From positions 34,511 to 98,510 of the forward strand of contig CAZKTA010000010.1 of assembly GCA_964555645.1 (NCBI GenBank): DNA of 64,000 nucleotides, in the 5' to 3' direction. The position numbers and the translations under genes are program-made. This DNA is from DTLC01 sp964555645. Its GTDB lineage: Bacteria; Verrucomicrobiota; Verrucomicrobiia; Limisphaerales; DTLC01. Positions 28,039-38,100 of this stretch are shown here, in pieces (position 1 is the stretch's first letter; every line of letters begins with the position of its first letter). The notes beneath the pieces are model-generated. The model had not been told where the DNA came from. It ran no database searches and worked only from the letters and a program-made list of their open reading frames with translations.

Positions 28039-28986
28039 TCAAGCCTGAGCTGCGGCTTCAACCATCGCTTCAATTGTTTGGAGGGCGTTCCCCTCGAATC
28101 GGTTATTTACATATATGAACGCTTTGGTCTGTCCTTCCCCCGCTGCAGTTTGTTTAATTAACTGCGCGCCAGCAGCGCGGCCGTCCGGATTGATTTGCCG
28201 CACACGGTCATACGGACTAAACATTTTGACGGCATCCTCATACCGCCTACCGGGCGCAAGCAGAAACCGAGCAACATAAAAGCCTTTGCTTGTACGGTTC
28301 CCAGGCATAATTAGCTGTTCACTCACAGGCGGCATCTCGGTCCAACTGTTGTACACATGCGCAACATCGTGCCGGGCTAGTACAGCGAAATATTCCGGAT
28401 GCAAAAATGTCCGGTTCCGAATCTCGACAGCGTAACGCCAGCCCGTCGGCAGTTTTTCAAGAAACTTGTCAAGCACACTCACAAAATCGCGGCCACGCGA
28501 AAAATCGCGCAGGTGAAATAGCGAAAACTCAAAGATCAACACGCCAATGCGCTTCTTGAACGGTTCACATGCTGAAAGAAAAGCCGAGCCAAACAACTCA
28601 GCGTTGAGAAAGTTCTCATTTGGTTTGCCCGCACGAAGACCGAATCTGCTCAAATTCGGATAGGTCTTGATCGTGATTTCGTCAGTGACCTTGAGCGCAA
28701 ACAAAAAGTCAGGTGGTACTTGGGCAACCAATGACTCAAGCTCTGCGCGCGTCGGGAACTTGTAGTACGCTGAGTCAACGCACACCGTTTTGAAAACCGC
28801 AGCATACTCACCCAGACAAAGCCGCGTAAACTGCCTTTTTGAGAATCTGCCGTGCACCTGATAACGCTCGTCGCTGTATAGCATACCGCGCCAACCCAAG
28901 TACCGCCACGACGATGTGCCAATGTAAACACCACGCTGCGCAAGTGCAGCCGCTGCAAGTTTCATTTTGGATTTATCGAATGACAC
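28039..28986 (-). CDS. DUF72 (YecE-like) family protein
   Basis: This 315-residue TIM-barrel-like protein has the family landmarks VYIGTSSWRYLGWRGMLY, the FKTVCVDSAYYKFPT strand, FLFALKVTDEITI and WRYAVEIRNRTFLHPEY. The family is widespread and its biochemical function is not established. The C-terminus has KAFIYVNNRFEGNALQTIEAM, equivalent to the usual NNH-x-G-x-A motif. Upstream of the start (28986) the next gene, ThyA-like, runs divergently. Confidence 0.85.
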   Translation of the reverse strand: MSFDKSKMKLAAAALAQRGVYIGTSSWRYLGWRGMLYSDERYQVHGRFSKRQFTRLCLGEYAAVFKTVCVDSAYYKFPTRAELESLVAQVPPDFLFALKVTDEITIKTYPNLSRFGLRAGKPNENFLNAELFGSAFLSACEPFKKRIGVLIFEFSLFHLRDFSRGRDFVSVLDKFLEKLPTGWRYAVEIRNRTFLHPEYFAVLARHDVAHVYNSWTEMPPVSEQLIMPGNRTSKGFYVARFLLAPGRRYEDAVKMFSPYDRVRQINPDGRAAGAQLIKQTAAGEGQTKAFIYVNNRFEGNALQTIEAMVEAAAQA

Positions 28987-29155
28987 CGCAGTTTCACTCC
29001 TACGTACTGGCCAATTCCGGCCCTCTGCACGCTGAGAATCTTCTACATCGAGTAAGACGGGTTCGGCCAGCGCGAACTTTCAGCTCGAGACCAATGCAGG
29101 ATTTTTCTTGCGTTGGCTCCAGAGACGAATCTCTACTTCAGGACACAAAATTCCT

Positions 29156-29995
29156 ATGAAAGGCATACCGGTCTTACACGTTGAAGCAGACTGCATCGCG
29201 CGAGCGTGGGAACTGTCCTTAATCGAGCTGTACAACCGCGGCTGCAACGTCAAAACCGAATACGACAAGCCCGACGACCCGCCAAGCAAAGACGCAACGA
29301 TGATCATCACAATTACCGATCCGTTAACCGAACCGATGATACACAGGGATTTTCCCGGTGGCCCAGTCGAGTTGCAGGAGTACGTGATGGAAGTCTGCGA
29401 CGGTATAAAAGACCATCTGGTCCGTGACCCGACAAACCCGCAGGACACACGTTGGGAATACACCTACCACGAACGATTGTTCAAGTACCGTGTCCCGTCA
29501 CTCAAAGCGTTTGACCAGATCGAAATTGTTTGCCGCAAGCTCGCTGACACACCACACACACGCCGCGCGCAAGCTGTCACTTGGAAGGTGTGGGAAGACA
29601 ACGATTGCTCAGACCCACCATGCATGCAGAGCATCTGGTGCCGGCTCACCGAGGAACAAAATCAACCGGTACTAAGCATGAACGTGCGTTTCAGGTCGAA
29701 CGATGCGTACAAAGCAGCTTTCATGAACATTTTTGCCCTCGTCCAGCTCCAGCAACGAATCGCAACCAAAATAAGCGACCTGCTCGGCAAACCTGTTGCA
29801 ATAGGGCGGTATTGTCACATGGCCGATAGCTACCACATCTATGGCTCATACTTCAAAGAGTTCGAAGGCCGCTTCCTTGGTATGCTTCAAAAACGAACCT
29901 TCGAGCAGCGCACAATGCGATACGAAGATGTCCGCGAGATGATGGAATCTGCCCGGGCCGAAATTATTCAAAAAGCGAAAACCATGGGCCAATAA
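29156..29995 (+). CDS. Thymidylate synthase superfamily enzyme (divergent ThyA)
   Basis: The 279-residue protein (start ATG 29156; an in-frame start at 29108 is possible) carries ThyA landmarks in order. The catalytic Cys is C156 in DPPCMQSIWCRL. The phosphate-binding RS is in MNVRFRSNDAY (R180). The Asn that contacts the pyrimidine is in AAFMNIFALVQLQ (N191, matching the PFN of ThyA). The DxHxY triad is in MADSYHIYG (D224, H227, Y229). Known reaction of the family: reductive methylation of dUMP by methylene-tetrahydrofolate. The retained Asn favours dUMP over dCMP. The N-terminal half is poorly conserved, and no folA lies beside it. A nucleotide hydroxymethylase is an alternative. Confidence 0.75.
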   Translation: MKGIPVLHVEADCIARAWELSLIELYNRGCNVKTEYDKPDDPPSKDATMIITITDPLTEPMIHRDFPGGPVELQEYVMEVCDGIKDHLVRDPTNPQDTRWEYTYHERLFKYRVPSLKAFDQIEIVCRKLADTPHTRRAQAVTWKVWEDNDCSDPPCMQSIWCRLTEEQNQPVLSMNVRFRSNDAYKAAFMNIFALVQLQQRIATKISDLLGKPVAIGRYCHMADSYHIYGSYFKEFEGRFLGMLQKRTFEQRTMRYEDVREMMESARAEIIQKAKTMGQ

Positions 29996-30036
29996 CGCGT
30001 ACGGTCTGCACTAGGGGGCGGTTATTACGCGCGTCC

Positions 30037-30070
30037 AAAAAACTAGATGGCCGGGCTTTTTGCCCGGCCA
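30037..30070 (-). terminator. Terminator between convergent genes
   Basis: A perfect 9-bp GC-rich stem (30048-30056 with 30062-30070) has a 5-base loop. Read on the minus strand it is followed after five bases by TTTTTT (30042-30037). It should stop the kinase/response-regulator transcript. In the plus direction it lies 52 bp after the ThyA-like gene and may also act there, with a weaker T-tract. Confidence 0.75.
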
Positions 30071-30306
30071 CTCTTCAATGAGAACTAGCGCTTCAAATGT
30101 TACCCGCGCTCACCTGCGGCTGCGCTTTTCGTTTATCCCAAACTTTCTCGGCGTCACACTCACACGCCATTTACACACACGGAAAACTGCGCTTTTTCAA
30201 CTCGCAATTACGCAGCTATCATAACCTAAAAACCACGCCTAACTAGTCACCAAAACTGGTGATTCTGGTTACCTGTGACAAAACGTCCCTTGGTTTAACG
30301 TAACCC

Positions 30307-30933
30307 TCAGCGTTTCAGGAACTTAGCTACAGCTTCGGTCCGGGTACGCACCTGTAGTTTCTCGTAAATGCGGCGGATATGCGTATGGACAGTCTCGTAG
30401 CTGATGCCGAGTTTGTCGGCGATTTCCTTGTAAAGCAATCCTTGAGCAAGATAATCAAGCACTTCGCGTTCACGCGGCGTCAGCTCCTCGGTAGCCTGGG
30501 CTGTCATCACAGGCTGCTGAAACGACTGAACAACCTTGCGTGCGATCTGCGATGTCATAGGTGAGCCGCCATTATGAACGTCGCGGATCGCCTGCAACAA
30601 CTCGGCCCGCGAAGTGCGTTTGAGCAAGTATCCGGTTGCCCCTGCGGCAAGTGCATTATAGATGTTGTCTGTGTCCTCGTGCACGGTCAGCATTACCACC
30701 TGCGTCTCTGGAAGTAACTGTTTTAACCTGCGCACGCATTCGACGCCGTTCATCCCAGGCAGGTTGATGTCCATCAACACCACGTCAGGTTTCACTTTCG
30801 GCAGCTCGCGCAGTGCGTCTTCAGCGGTCGGATACTGACCAACGCACTCGAATCCATCGGCTGCTGACAACACACGCACGAGTGTGCTGCAAAATTGCTC
30901 GTTATCTTCAACTATTGAAACTCGAATTGGCAT
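30307..30933 (-). CDS. NarL/FixJ-type response regulator paired with the propeller kinase
   Basis: The 208-residue protein has a receiver domain (VSIVEDNEQ, phospho-acceptor D55 in VVLMDINLPG, Thr in VVMLTVHED, Lys in YLLKRTSR). A LuxR-type DNA-binding domain follows (LTPREREVLDYLAQGLLYKEIADKLGISYETVHTHI). Start ATG 30933 is 5 bp after the TGA of the upstream kinase gene, with AAGGAA within the end of that gene as ribosome site. The two are almost certainly one operon and a cognate pair. The targets are unknown. Confidence 0.92.
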   Translation of the reverse strand: MPIRVSIVEDNEQFCSTLVRVLSAADGFECVGQYPTAEDALRELPKVKPDVVLMDINLPGMNGVECVRRLKQLLPETQVVMLTVHEDTDNIYNALAAGATGYLLKRTSRAELLQAIRDVHNGGSPMTSQIARKVVQSFQQPVMTAQATEELTPREREVLDYLAQGLLYKEIADKLGISYETVHTHIRRIYEKLQVRTRTEAVAKFLKR

Positions 30934-30938
30934 CGGCT

Positions 30939-33900
30939 TCAATTTCCTTGGTCAATCGGCACTTCAAATCTGGCCGCCGTACCGCTGTCATGGGTGCTGG
31001 TTAACGCAAATTTGCCGCCAATATTCTCCATTCGTTTTCGCATGTTGCGCAAGCCATTCCTGCCACGCGATTCTGCGTCCGGGGGCAAACCGCGCCCGTT
31101 GTCTAGCACTTGCAGTACAAACCTGTCCGCAAACAACTCCAACCGTAGGCATACCTCGGTTGCATGCGCGTGTTTAACCACATTCGTAATCGCTTCTTTG
31201 ACAGCCAGGAAAACGTTGTGCCGCACCTCTGGTGGGATCTGTATCACAGGCAAAGATGTGGGCATTTCAATCCGAAGGTGCAATCCTGAACTGGCAAGGT
31301 ACTCTTGTGCATATCTGCAAGTGTAACCGGCCAACCCTTCCAAGGTGTCATAAGCCGGATTTGTTGCCCAAACAATTTCATCCAGAGCACGTGCTGTCTC
31401 ACGTGCAGTTTGCGAGATTTGTCGTGCGTGTGCTTCGACCTTGGCAGGTGAGTCCTTTTCTTCCTCGGCTAACTCGCTGAGCAAGGCCATTTGCGCTAGG
31501 CTTGCCCCAAGCTGGTCGTGCAAATCACGCGCGATCCTGGTGCGTTCTTTTTCGACCGCCTCGCGCTGTTTAATCACCGCAAGTTGCCGCTGAAGTTTTT
31601 GCGTGGAAAAAAAGTGCACGGTGCCAGCCACAAGCCCAAGGAAAATCAACCCACTCAAACCAACAAACCAACGCGTCCGCCAAAACGGCGGTTGCACAAC
31701 GATGTTCAACCGTGCTCCAATTTCGTTCCACACACCGTCCTCGTTACATGCGGTTACAAAAAAGCTGTACCGGCCAGGTGGCACTCGGCTGTACCGCGCA
31801 GATGGACGCTGACCAGCCTCGCTACGCCGTAGCTCGACCCAGTCGTGCTCGTGGCCTTCAAGGCGGTACCTAAACTGTACCCGTTCAGGAGCCGTCAAAC
31901 CCAAAGCTGTGAAAAAAATCTCGACTCGTTCCTTGCGCGGCGGCACAACCACGTCGCTTAGCCTGCCAACCCAAAGTTCGTTTGTGAGTTGTTCCTGTCC
32001 GTCAATTAAAACCGACTCGATCAACACCGGCGGCGGATTCGTGTTAGGTACGAGTGTCTCCGGATTAACCCAAACCAACCCCCTTATTGTTGGGAACCAG
32101 AGCCGGCCATCAGGTGTTTGGCATGCTGCCGGCTGCGAACCTGCAGTGCATTCACTTGTGGGTAAACCATCAGCCCTATTGTAAATCCGCATCGGGACGA
32201 AGTTTGTCAATCCGAGCGCAAAATCGTTCAGTGTTTTTTTCGCGGCTCGAACAAGGCCCGCGTTTGACCCGATCCACAAACAACCACGATCGTCCTCGAG
32301 CAGGTAACTAACGCTGTTTGCCGCAAGACCATGCCGCGTTGTAAAGGTCGTCATGTTCGTCCCTTTGAGCCGCACAAGACCGTTGGCTGTGCCTATCCAA
32401 AGCACACCTTCGGCGTCAGCCACCAATGCGGTTACATTGTCGCTGGGCAACCCATCGGTGCGGCGTATATGGGTGAAGCGCCCGTCTCGAAGACAGTTCA
32501 AGCCACCTCCGACTGTGCCGATCCAGATGTTGCCTTCGGCATCATCTGCGATCGCCCGAATTGTATTGGCCGACAAACCATCGTTTGTTGTGAACACTTG
32601 CCACCTTTGCCCGTTAAAGCAGCCCAGTCCGCCCTCGGTACCGACCCATAACCTACCGACTTTATCTTGATGGATAGCAAGCACGTGTTTGTCGAGCACA
32701 TCTGTGCCTGGAGCAGGCTCGAATCTGTTGTCTCTGAACCGAAACAGGCCGTCACCGCGCGTGCCAACCCAAACACGGTGTTCCTGGTCCACAAATACTG
32801 CCCAAAAGTTTGGCTTTGCATTTGGTAGCGGACTTAACGTTAGACCTTCTGCAGCGCCGAAATCGCGGACGATGTTCCCTTGCCAATAGGTTGCCCCTCC
32901 CGCATTAAATCCCATCCATAACGCGCCATGTGCATCTGGCCAAGCCGATTGCACAACCCAACCACGCGATGCTTCTGCGACAAAAAACGACTTGCGCCGG
33001 ATGCGGTTTAAGCCGCCACCATCGGTACCAACCCACAGGTTCCACTCCCGATCAAACCGCAGCGATAAAATCCCGTCGTGCGACAGTCCGTTTGCACTTG
33101 AAATGTGTTGCACCTTGCCGTCTGGCCCGAACCAGTAAACACCGTCGTTTTCGTTCAATGTACCCACTACGATGTTGCCCTCGGCATCCTCACAAGCAAC
33201 AGACGGGCGCGCTGTCGGTTTCCATGGGTACAAACCTAGATCACGTTCGAGCCTATTTGTGTGCCACTTTTGCACACGCCCATCCGCAAGTAACCAATAA
33301 CCACCTGAATGACTTGCCAAAATGTAATCAACCTTAGCTGCGGGTATCACATACTCGATGGGCGGCAATTGCCGAGGTTCGACATTCGATGTTTGCTGAA
33401 AGCCGTAGATACCCCAGTCAACACCTACCCATAGTGCACCATATCGTTCAGCGATCACGCGTCTGCATGCACTGAAAAATTGCGACCCAAACTGCCAAAC
33501 ATCAACGCTGCCAGATTTGTGCCTGCACAATTGCCCGTCAGCGGTGTAAAGCCAGACGGCGCCTGTTTCGTCTTCACAGGCAGATACCAACCTGCTTTCC
33601 CTGCTGCCTCTGCCAATATCAAGCGGCTTTAGCACACCATCTTTCACCAACACAACCCCGGCGCTTTCCGTTCCAATCCACAGATTGCCTGTGCTGTCCT
33701 GAAACAGGTAAACTATCCGACTACTGCCAAGTGCAGGTGTATTGCCTTCATCGAACACCTTGAATCCCACACCATCGAACCTGACAAGACCGTTAAGTGT
33801 CCCGAGCCATAGATAGCCGTCTTGCGTTTGCTCGATTGCGATTACTGAACTTTGCGGTAAGCCATGTTCATTCCCCCAGACATCAATTATGAAACCGGCT

Positions 33901-34052
33901 TGGCCAGCTCTCGCATACCACGGCAACACCTGCCACAAAAACCAAATGGCAGGTAAAACACACCATGCTCTCCAGCTGCAGCCAATCTGCGCCACGCCCA
34001 ATTTTTCAGCCCACACGCACCCGCTGTAAAGCCCTTTAATGCAGAGGTTCAA
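30939..34052 (-). CDS. Membrane histidine kinase with double beta-propeller sensor
   Basis: The 1037-residue protein has a signal or anchor helix (about 30-50) and then about thirteen to fourteen Reg_prop repeats of the form GxLWxGTxxGLxRF, enough for two seven-bladed propellers. A Y_Y_Y domain follows (RFRYRLEGHEHDWVELR ... PPGRYSFFV), then a membrane helix (about 795-816). The cytoplasmic part is a HisKA_3 dimerisation/phosphoacceptor domain with H845 in IARDLHDQLGASLAQ, and a HATPase_c domain (NVVKHAHA, DNGRGLP, GLRNMRKRMENIGG). Known role of the architecture: extracellular or periplasmic sensing, often of oligosaccharides, with phosphotransfer to a NarL-type regulator, here the adjacent gene. 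The ligand is unknown; a pectin-derived sugar is an attractive but untested idea. Confidence 0.93.
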   Translation of the reverse strand: MNLCIKGLYSGCVWAEKLGVAQIGCSWRAWCVLPAIWFLWQVLPWYARAGQAGFIIDVWGNEHGLPQSSVIAIEQTQDGYLWLGTLNGLVRFDGVGFKVFDEGNTPALGSSRIVYLFQDSTGNLWIGTESAGVVLVKDGVLKPLDIGRGSRESRLVSACEDETGAVWLYTADGQLCRHKSGSVDVWQFGSQFFSACRRVIAERYGALWVGVDWGIYGFQQTSNVEPRQLPPIEYVIPAAKVDYILASHSGGYWLLADGRVQKWHTNRLERDLGLYPWKPTARPSVACEDAEGNIVVGTLNENDGVYWFGPDGKVQHISSANGLSHDGILSLRFDREWNLWVGTDGGGLNRIRRKSFFVAEASRGWVVQSAWPDAHGALWMGFNAGGATYWQGNIVRDFGAAEGLTLSPLPNAKPNFWAVFVDQEHRVWVGTRGDGLFRFRDNRFEPAPGTDVLDKHVLAIHQDKVGRLWVGTEGGLGCFNGQRWQVFTTNDGLSANTIRAIADDAEGNIWIGTVGGGLNCLRDGRFTHIRRTDGLPSDNVTALVADAEGVLWIGTANGLVRLKGTNMTTFTTRHGLAANSVSYLLEDDRGCLWIGSNAGLVRAAKKTLNDFALGLTNFVPMRIYNRADGLPTSECTAGSQPAACQTPDGRLWFPTIRGLVWVNPETLVPNTNPPPVLIESVLIDGQEQLTNELWVGRLSDVVVPPRKERVEIFFTALGLTAPERVQFRYRLEGHEHDWVELRRSEAGQRPSARYSRVPPGRYSFFVTACNEDGVWNEIGARLNIVVQPPFWRTRWFVGLSGLIFLGLVAGTVHFFSTQKLQRQLAVIKQREAVEKERTRIARDLHDQLGASLAQMALLSELAEEEKDSPAKVEAHARQISQTARETARALDEIVWATNPAYDTLEGLAGYTCRYAQEYLASSGLHLRIEMPTSLPVIQIPPEVRHNVFLAVKEAITNVVKHAHATEVCLRLELFADRFVLQVLDNGRGLPPDAESRGRNGLRNMRKRMENIGGKFALTSTHDSGTAARFEVPIDQGN

Positions 34053-34574
34053 CCAGTACCTAGAATATCCCGATCAATCGCATCGGCTTTGTAAAGAACG
34101 CTGAAATTGCGCTCGGCACATCCGCACCACTGAAAGCAGCGAATTTTCAGGTAAGAACGTCGCGCGCGCGCTCGCCAGGCCGTCCCACGTATTGCACTCA
34201 TGCAGGTAGGATGCCGGTAACAAACTTTTTCTCACCGGCTCATCCACATTTGCCTCTGTGTAACGGCGGTTTTGCGGGTTGACTCCCGAGCGCAAAGAGT
34301 TGTGCCGTTGTACAACGGCGTGGTGGGGCCAATCACATTCAGTACAGGTGGAACTAGTCCTTCCGGATCGTCCGCCGATATGCCAGCTGGGGATTGCCAT
34401 GCATTTAATGCTGATCAACAGCCCGGCTCTTTTCTTTCGGGTCGCCCGGTAAGCGCTTGAGCCGCCCGTATTGCTAAAGACTTGTTGGTTCCTGTGCAAC
34501 AAACGGCGTTGCTTTCCTGGCTCTGGTGCGGTACGCATAGTTGGGTTTTAACACATAGCCCAAGGACACTGAGT
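34053..34574. other. 522-bp region without a recognised gene
   Basis: It lies between the start of the kinase gene (minus) and the start of the monooxygenase-like gene (plus), so it should contain both promoters. Open frames here have no coherent protein character. Confidence 0.45.
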
Positions 34575-34880
34575 ATGCTGATCATCCACGTACATGCACA
34601 TGTGAAGCCCGAGTGCGTCGAGGCGTTCAAGGCTGCGACCATTGAAAACGCGCGTCAGAGCGTTTGTGAGCCCGGTGTGGCCAGGTTCGATGTTCTACAG
34701 CAGGCTGAGGATCCGACCAAGTTCATTCTGGTTGAGGCGTACCGTACACCGGATGCGCCAGCCAAACACAAAGAAACTGCCCATTACGCCAAATGGCGTG
34801 ATACAGTTGCCCCGATGATGGCCGCCCCACGCACAAGCGTGAAGTTTACGAATGTGTATCCTGAAGACACCGGGTTTTGA
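34575..34880 (+). CDS. Antibiotic biosynthesis monooxygenase (ABM)-fold protein
   Basis: The 101-residue protein has the ABM/YgiN ferredoxin-like fold pattern: [65 protein letters not shown]. Ribosome site AAGGA (34562-34566) is 8 bases upstream of the ATG. The family includes quinol monooxygenases and LsrG-type isomerases; the specific reaction is not evident. It is a single-gene unit. Confidence 0.85.
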   Translation: MLIIHVHAHVKPECVEAFKAATIENARQSVCEPGVARFDVLQQAEDPTKFILVEAYRTPDAPAKHKETAHYAKWRDTVAPMMAAPRTSVKFTNVYPEDTGF

Positions 34881-35075
34881 ATGACGGCGGCACATTTTCT
34901 CTGCCGCGCCAGCCGCTGGTTGTGTGTTGACGCACAGGGCCAAACGCGTGCAGCCGTGACCTGGTCTTGGGGCGGTGCAAATGCTCAAACGTTATGGGAC
35001 CGAGTCAACTGACTCAATTTTGTAAACGTCCATTCCCAGACACAGGACGCAGAATGCGCCAGGTGCATAACGCAC

Positions 35076-35105
35076 AAAAACAAGGGGCGGCTCAACGCCA
35101 CCCCT
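35076..35105 (-). terminator. Rho-independent terminator of the strand-repeat protein gene
   Basis: On the minus strand a 9-bp GC-rich stem (35105-35097 with 35091-35083, one G-T pair) is followed by TGTTTTT. It starts 21 bp after the stop codon of the 1207-residue protein gene. Confidence 0.85.
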
Positions 35106-35126
35106 CAGTCCAGAATTCAGGTTTGA

Positions 35127-38100
35127 CTACCGAAGCACCAGCCTGAAGAACACGTTTGTCTTGAGCTGGTCAATGGTAATGACCACGCGGTTGGTGTCGC
35201 GTGAGCCTGTGGTTGGCGGGTAATCGAACCATTGGTTTGCGGCAGCGACACTTACCGAATTCGATTGCAGCGTCCAACCGATGTGGCTCGGTGGCCAGCT
35301 TAGCTCCAACGTGTTTGCAACCCGCACGAAAACGATGTTGGTCGGCGTCGGATCTACCATCGGCGCGACTGACTGGACAGTGATCCGCCCGTTTGAGGCG
35401 GTTGTATCCGCCCAAGTATATCTTACTTTGTTGACGACATCGTTGGTCGGGAGGATAACCGTACCGAAGCTGCGGCCTGTGTTGAACAGTTGGAACGAAT
35501 CACCTGGCACTAGCGCAGGACCGATGTTTGTGACAACCAACCTACCCGTGCTGGCATTGAACGTACCGTTAACAGCCAGTGTGTCGTTCTTCTGGCTCGG
35601 CTGTGACCGGTCGAGTTCCATTAGAAGTGTACCGGCGAGATTGAAGTCGCTTTGGACGGTGAGTGTGCCGATTGGCATGCCGGGTGCCAGCACTGCGCCT
35701 GCCAAAACTGTTATCGGCCCAGAATGCACGCCTGTGCCAGCGAGTGTGCCAGCGCTGACCGCGTTAGACAAAGCATAGTTGTTACCGTTGACGTACAAAA
35801 CGCCTGGACCGGTCTTGATCAGTTCGCCGTTTGAAATGTCACCAGTCAGAATACTGCGAGCTGTATTTTCAACCTGGATGGCTTTGCTTGAACCCCCAAG
35901 GTCAATTGCACCTGATAATGTCAAGTCGTCAGCACCCTTGATTACGAGTGCTTGACCACTTGGGTTGAGGTTGATCGGGTTCGCCACTGCGCGCGGGCCG
36001 CCGTGGGCAAACACTGCAGTGTAAGTGGCGGTGTCCTGGTTCAATGAACCGGTGCCGATCGGCCCCGACACGATTGATCCCCACTGATCCACAATCGAGC
36101 TTACACCAAACCCGATGCTGCCTTCACGGAGCATTGTATTGCCCGAGTAAGTATTTTGCGCATTAAAGATCGTGGTACCCGTATTTGCCGGGTTACTGTC
36201 TGTCCATCTCCGTTGGTAGGTACCGGTGCCAGAAATTACACCATTAAACACCTGGTCGCCTGTGACGTTGTACGATTGGAGCGTCCCTTGGATTTCTATA
36301 GGACAATTAACAGTCAACCCGGCGGCATTAAGTCGAATTGTGCCGGACAATGCCAGAGTGCCGGCCCCGGCAATCGAAGTGGTATTGAGCTGCAGTGTGC
36401 CGCTGCTGCTGATAGTGCTGTTGGCAGTAACATTGATGGTGTTACTGATGCTCAGCGAGCCGGCGCTCAACGTGCCGCCTGCAAGAGTTAACGCGCCAGA
36501 ACCTAAAGCCGACGGAGTTGTGATGTGAATAGTGCCGCCGTTGCTGATGATCGTGCCTCCAGTGTAATTGTTGGCGCCGCCCAGCACCAGTGTGCCTGTG
36601 CCGCGTTGAACCAACACGCCTGCGCCTGTGATCGGCGAATTGTTCGTCGTATTATCCGGACGATTGTAAGCCAGGACGGCGTTGTTTGTAACATTGCCAC
36701 CACCAAGCGAACCCACGGAATTCACGCCGTCGCCCACCTGCACTGTGCCGCCTCCAATCACAGTCGGGCCGCTGTATTTGTTATCGCATGCAAGTGTAAG
36801 TGTGCCGACATTTGACTTGATGAGCATGGCTGAGCCACTGATGCCAACGCCCGCTGATGAAGTGAATACGTAGTCCCTTACAGCGTTTACGAAAACAACC
36901 GCAGGGTTAACCTCGACCGCGATGTTGACCGGCACGTTGTTTGAGCCTGAGTTATCAAAAATTACATTGTCACCGTTCCTAAACAGCGTCAGCGTGCTAC
37001 CATTCCACCAATTGGCTGTGGACAAGTCCCAATTATTCGCACTGCCGTCTCCGCGCCAAACCAAGTTTGCTGCCCCTGGCACATCCTTTACTTCGAGGTA
37101 AATCTGTTTGGCAATGGTGTCGTTCTTAAGCGTAAGCGTGCCCTGCTGGGCTGGATACTCGAGCAACAGGTTCGCAATGTCGCCCGAAAGCGTGCCACCC
37201 CAACGAATTAGAGGATAAATCCCGTTTGGAATCACCGGCCCTGTGGGCAAGACCCGCACGACGACCGTGTCTGCAATGGTCAAGTTGCCAGCCACGATTA
37301 TCAGATCGTTCACGCCTGGAGCCGTTATCTCGAATCTGTTGGTAACCGTAGTAGTACCGCTCATGGACAGGTTATTTGAGAAGCTCAGTGTTCCGATGCC
37401 TACACCGGGACTGATTGTTCCTGCCACAAGCGCAACGTCACCGGTCACAACCCCGTTGCCGCCCAGTATTTGTAAGGCGCCCAAGCCGAAAGGCGAATTA
37501 AGCCCAGAAACATCAAACGTAGCACCTGCCATTACGGTGATGTAGTTGGTCGGCCCCGTCAGTGCCGCGCCGCCGGCCAGCGCAAGCACGCCGTTGCTGA
37601 CTACAGTTAAACCAGTGTAATCACTTGAACCTGTAAGCGTGAGCCTACCGGTGCCGACTTTAACAAGGTGGCCAACGCGGTCCACCATACCATTGTAGTT
37701 CCGGATGGTGCCCTCGAACGTGGTCGAAGTATTTAGATACCCGATTTCCCAGTACAACGAGGTACAGCCGGATTGTTCACTTGATTGAAGGCGCGAGCTC
37801 GGGCCACCTGACAACGCACCAATGAGAACCCGCGACGGCGTCGTGGTAGTTCTAAAAGAAAATCTGCCTGCGTTTGTTCCGCAGTTTAGGGTGACATTAC
37901 GCATGTCATAAATTGCGCCACTGCCGAGGTTGACGCGCGTGTTGTTGCCTGAAGTGCTGTCGGTTAGGTCAATGGTCCCGGTAAAGCCGGTAAAGGCTGC
38001 AGCTGAACCGCCGCCAATTGTGAGGCGCGTGCTTGAACTGACGTAAACTGTTCCTGACCCAATAAACAGCCCGTTATAACTGTCATAGTTCCCGTTCACA

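Noticed and set aside
30247..30262. Short palindrome TCACCA-AAAC-TGGTGA
   Set aside because: Perfect but only 6-bp arms, in the gap between convergent genes with no promoter expected; likely chance or a minor hairpin.
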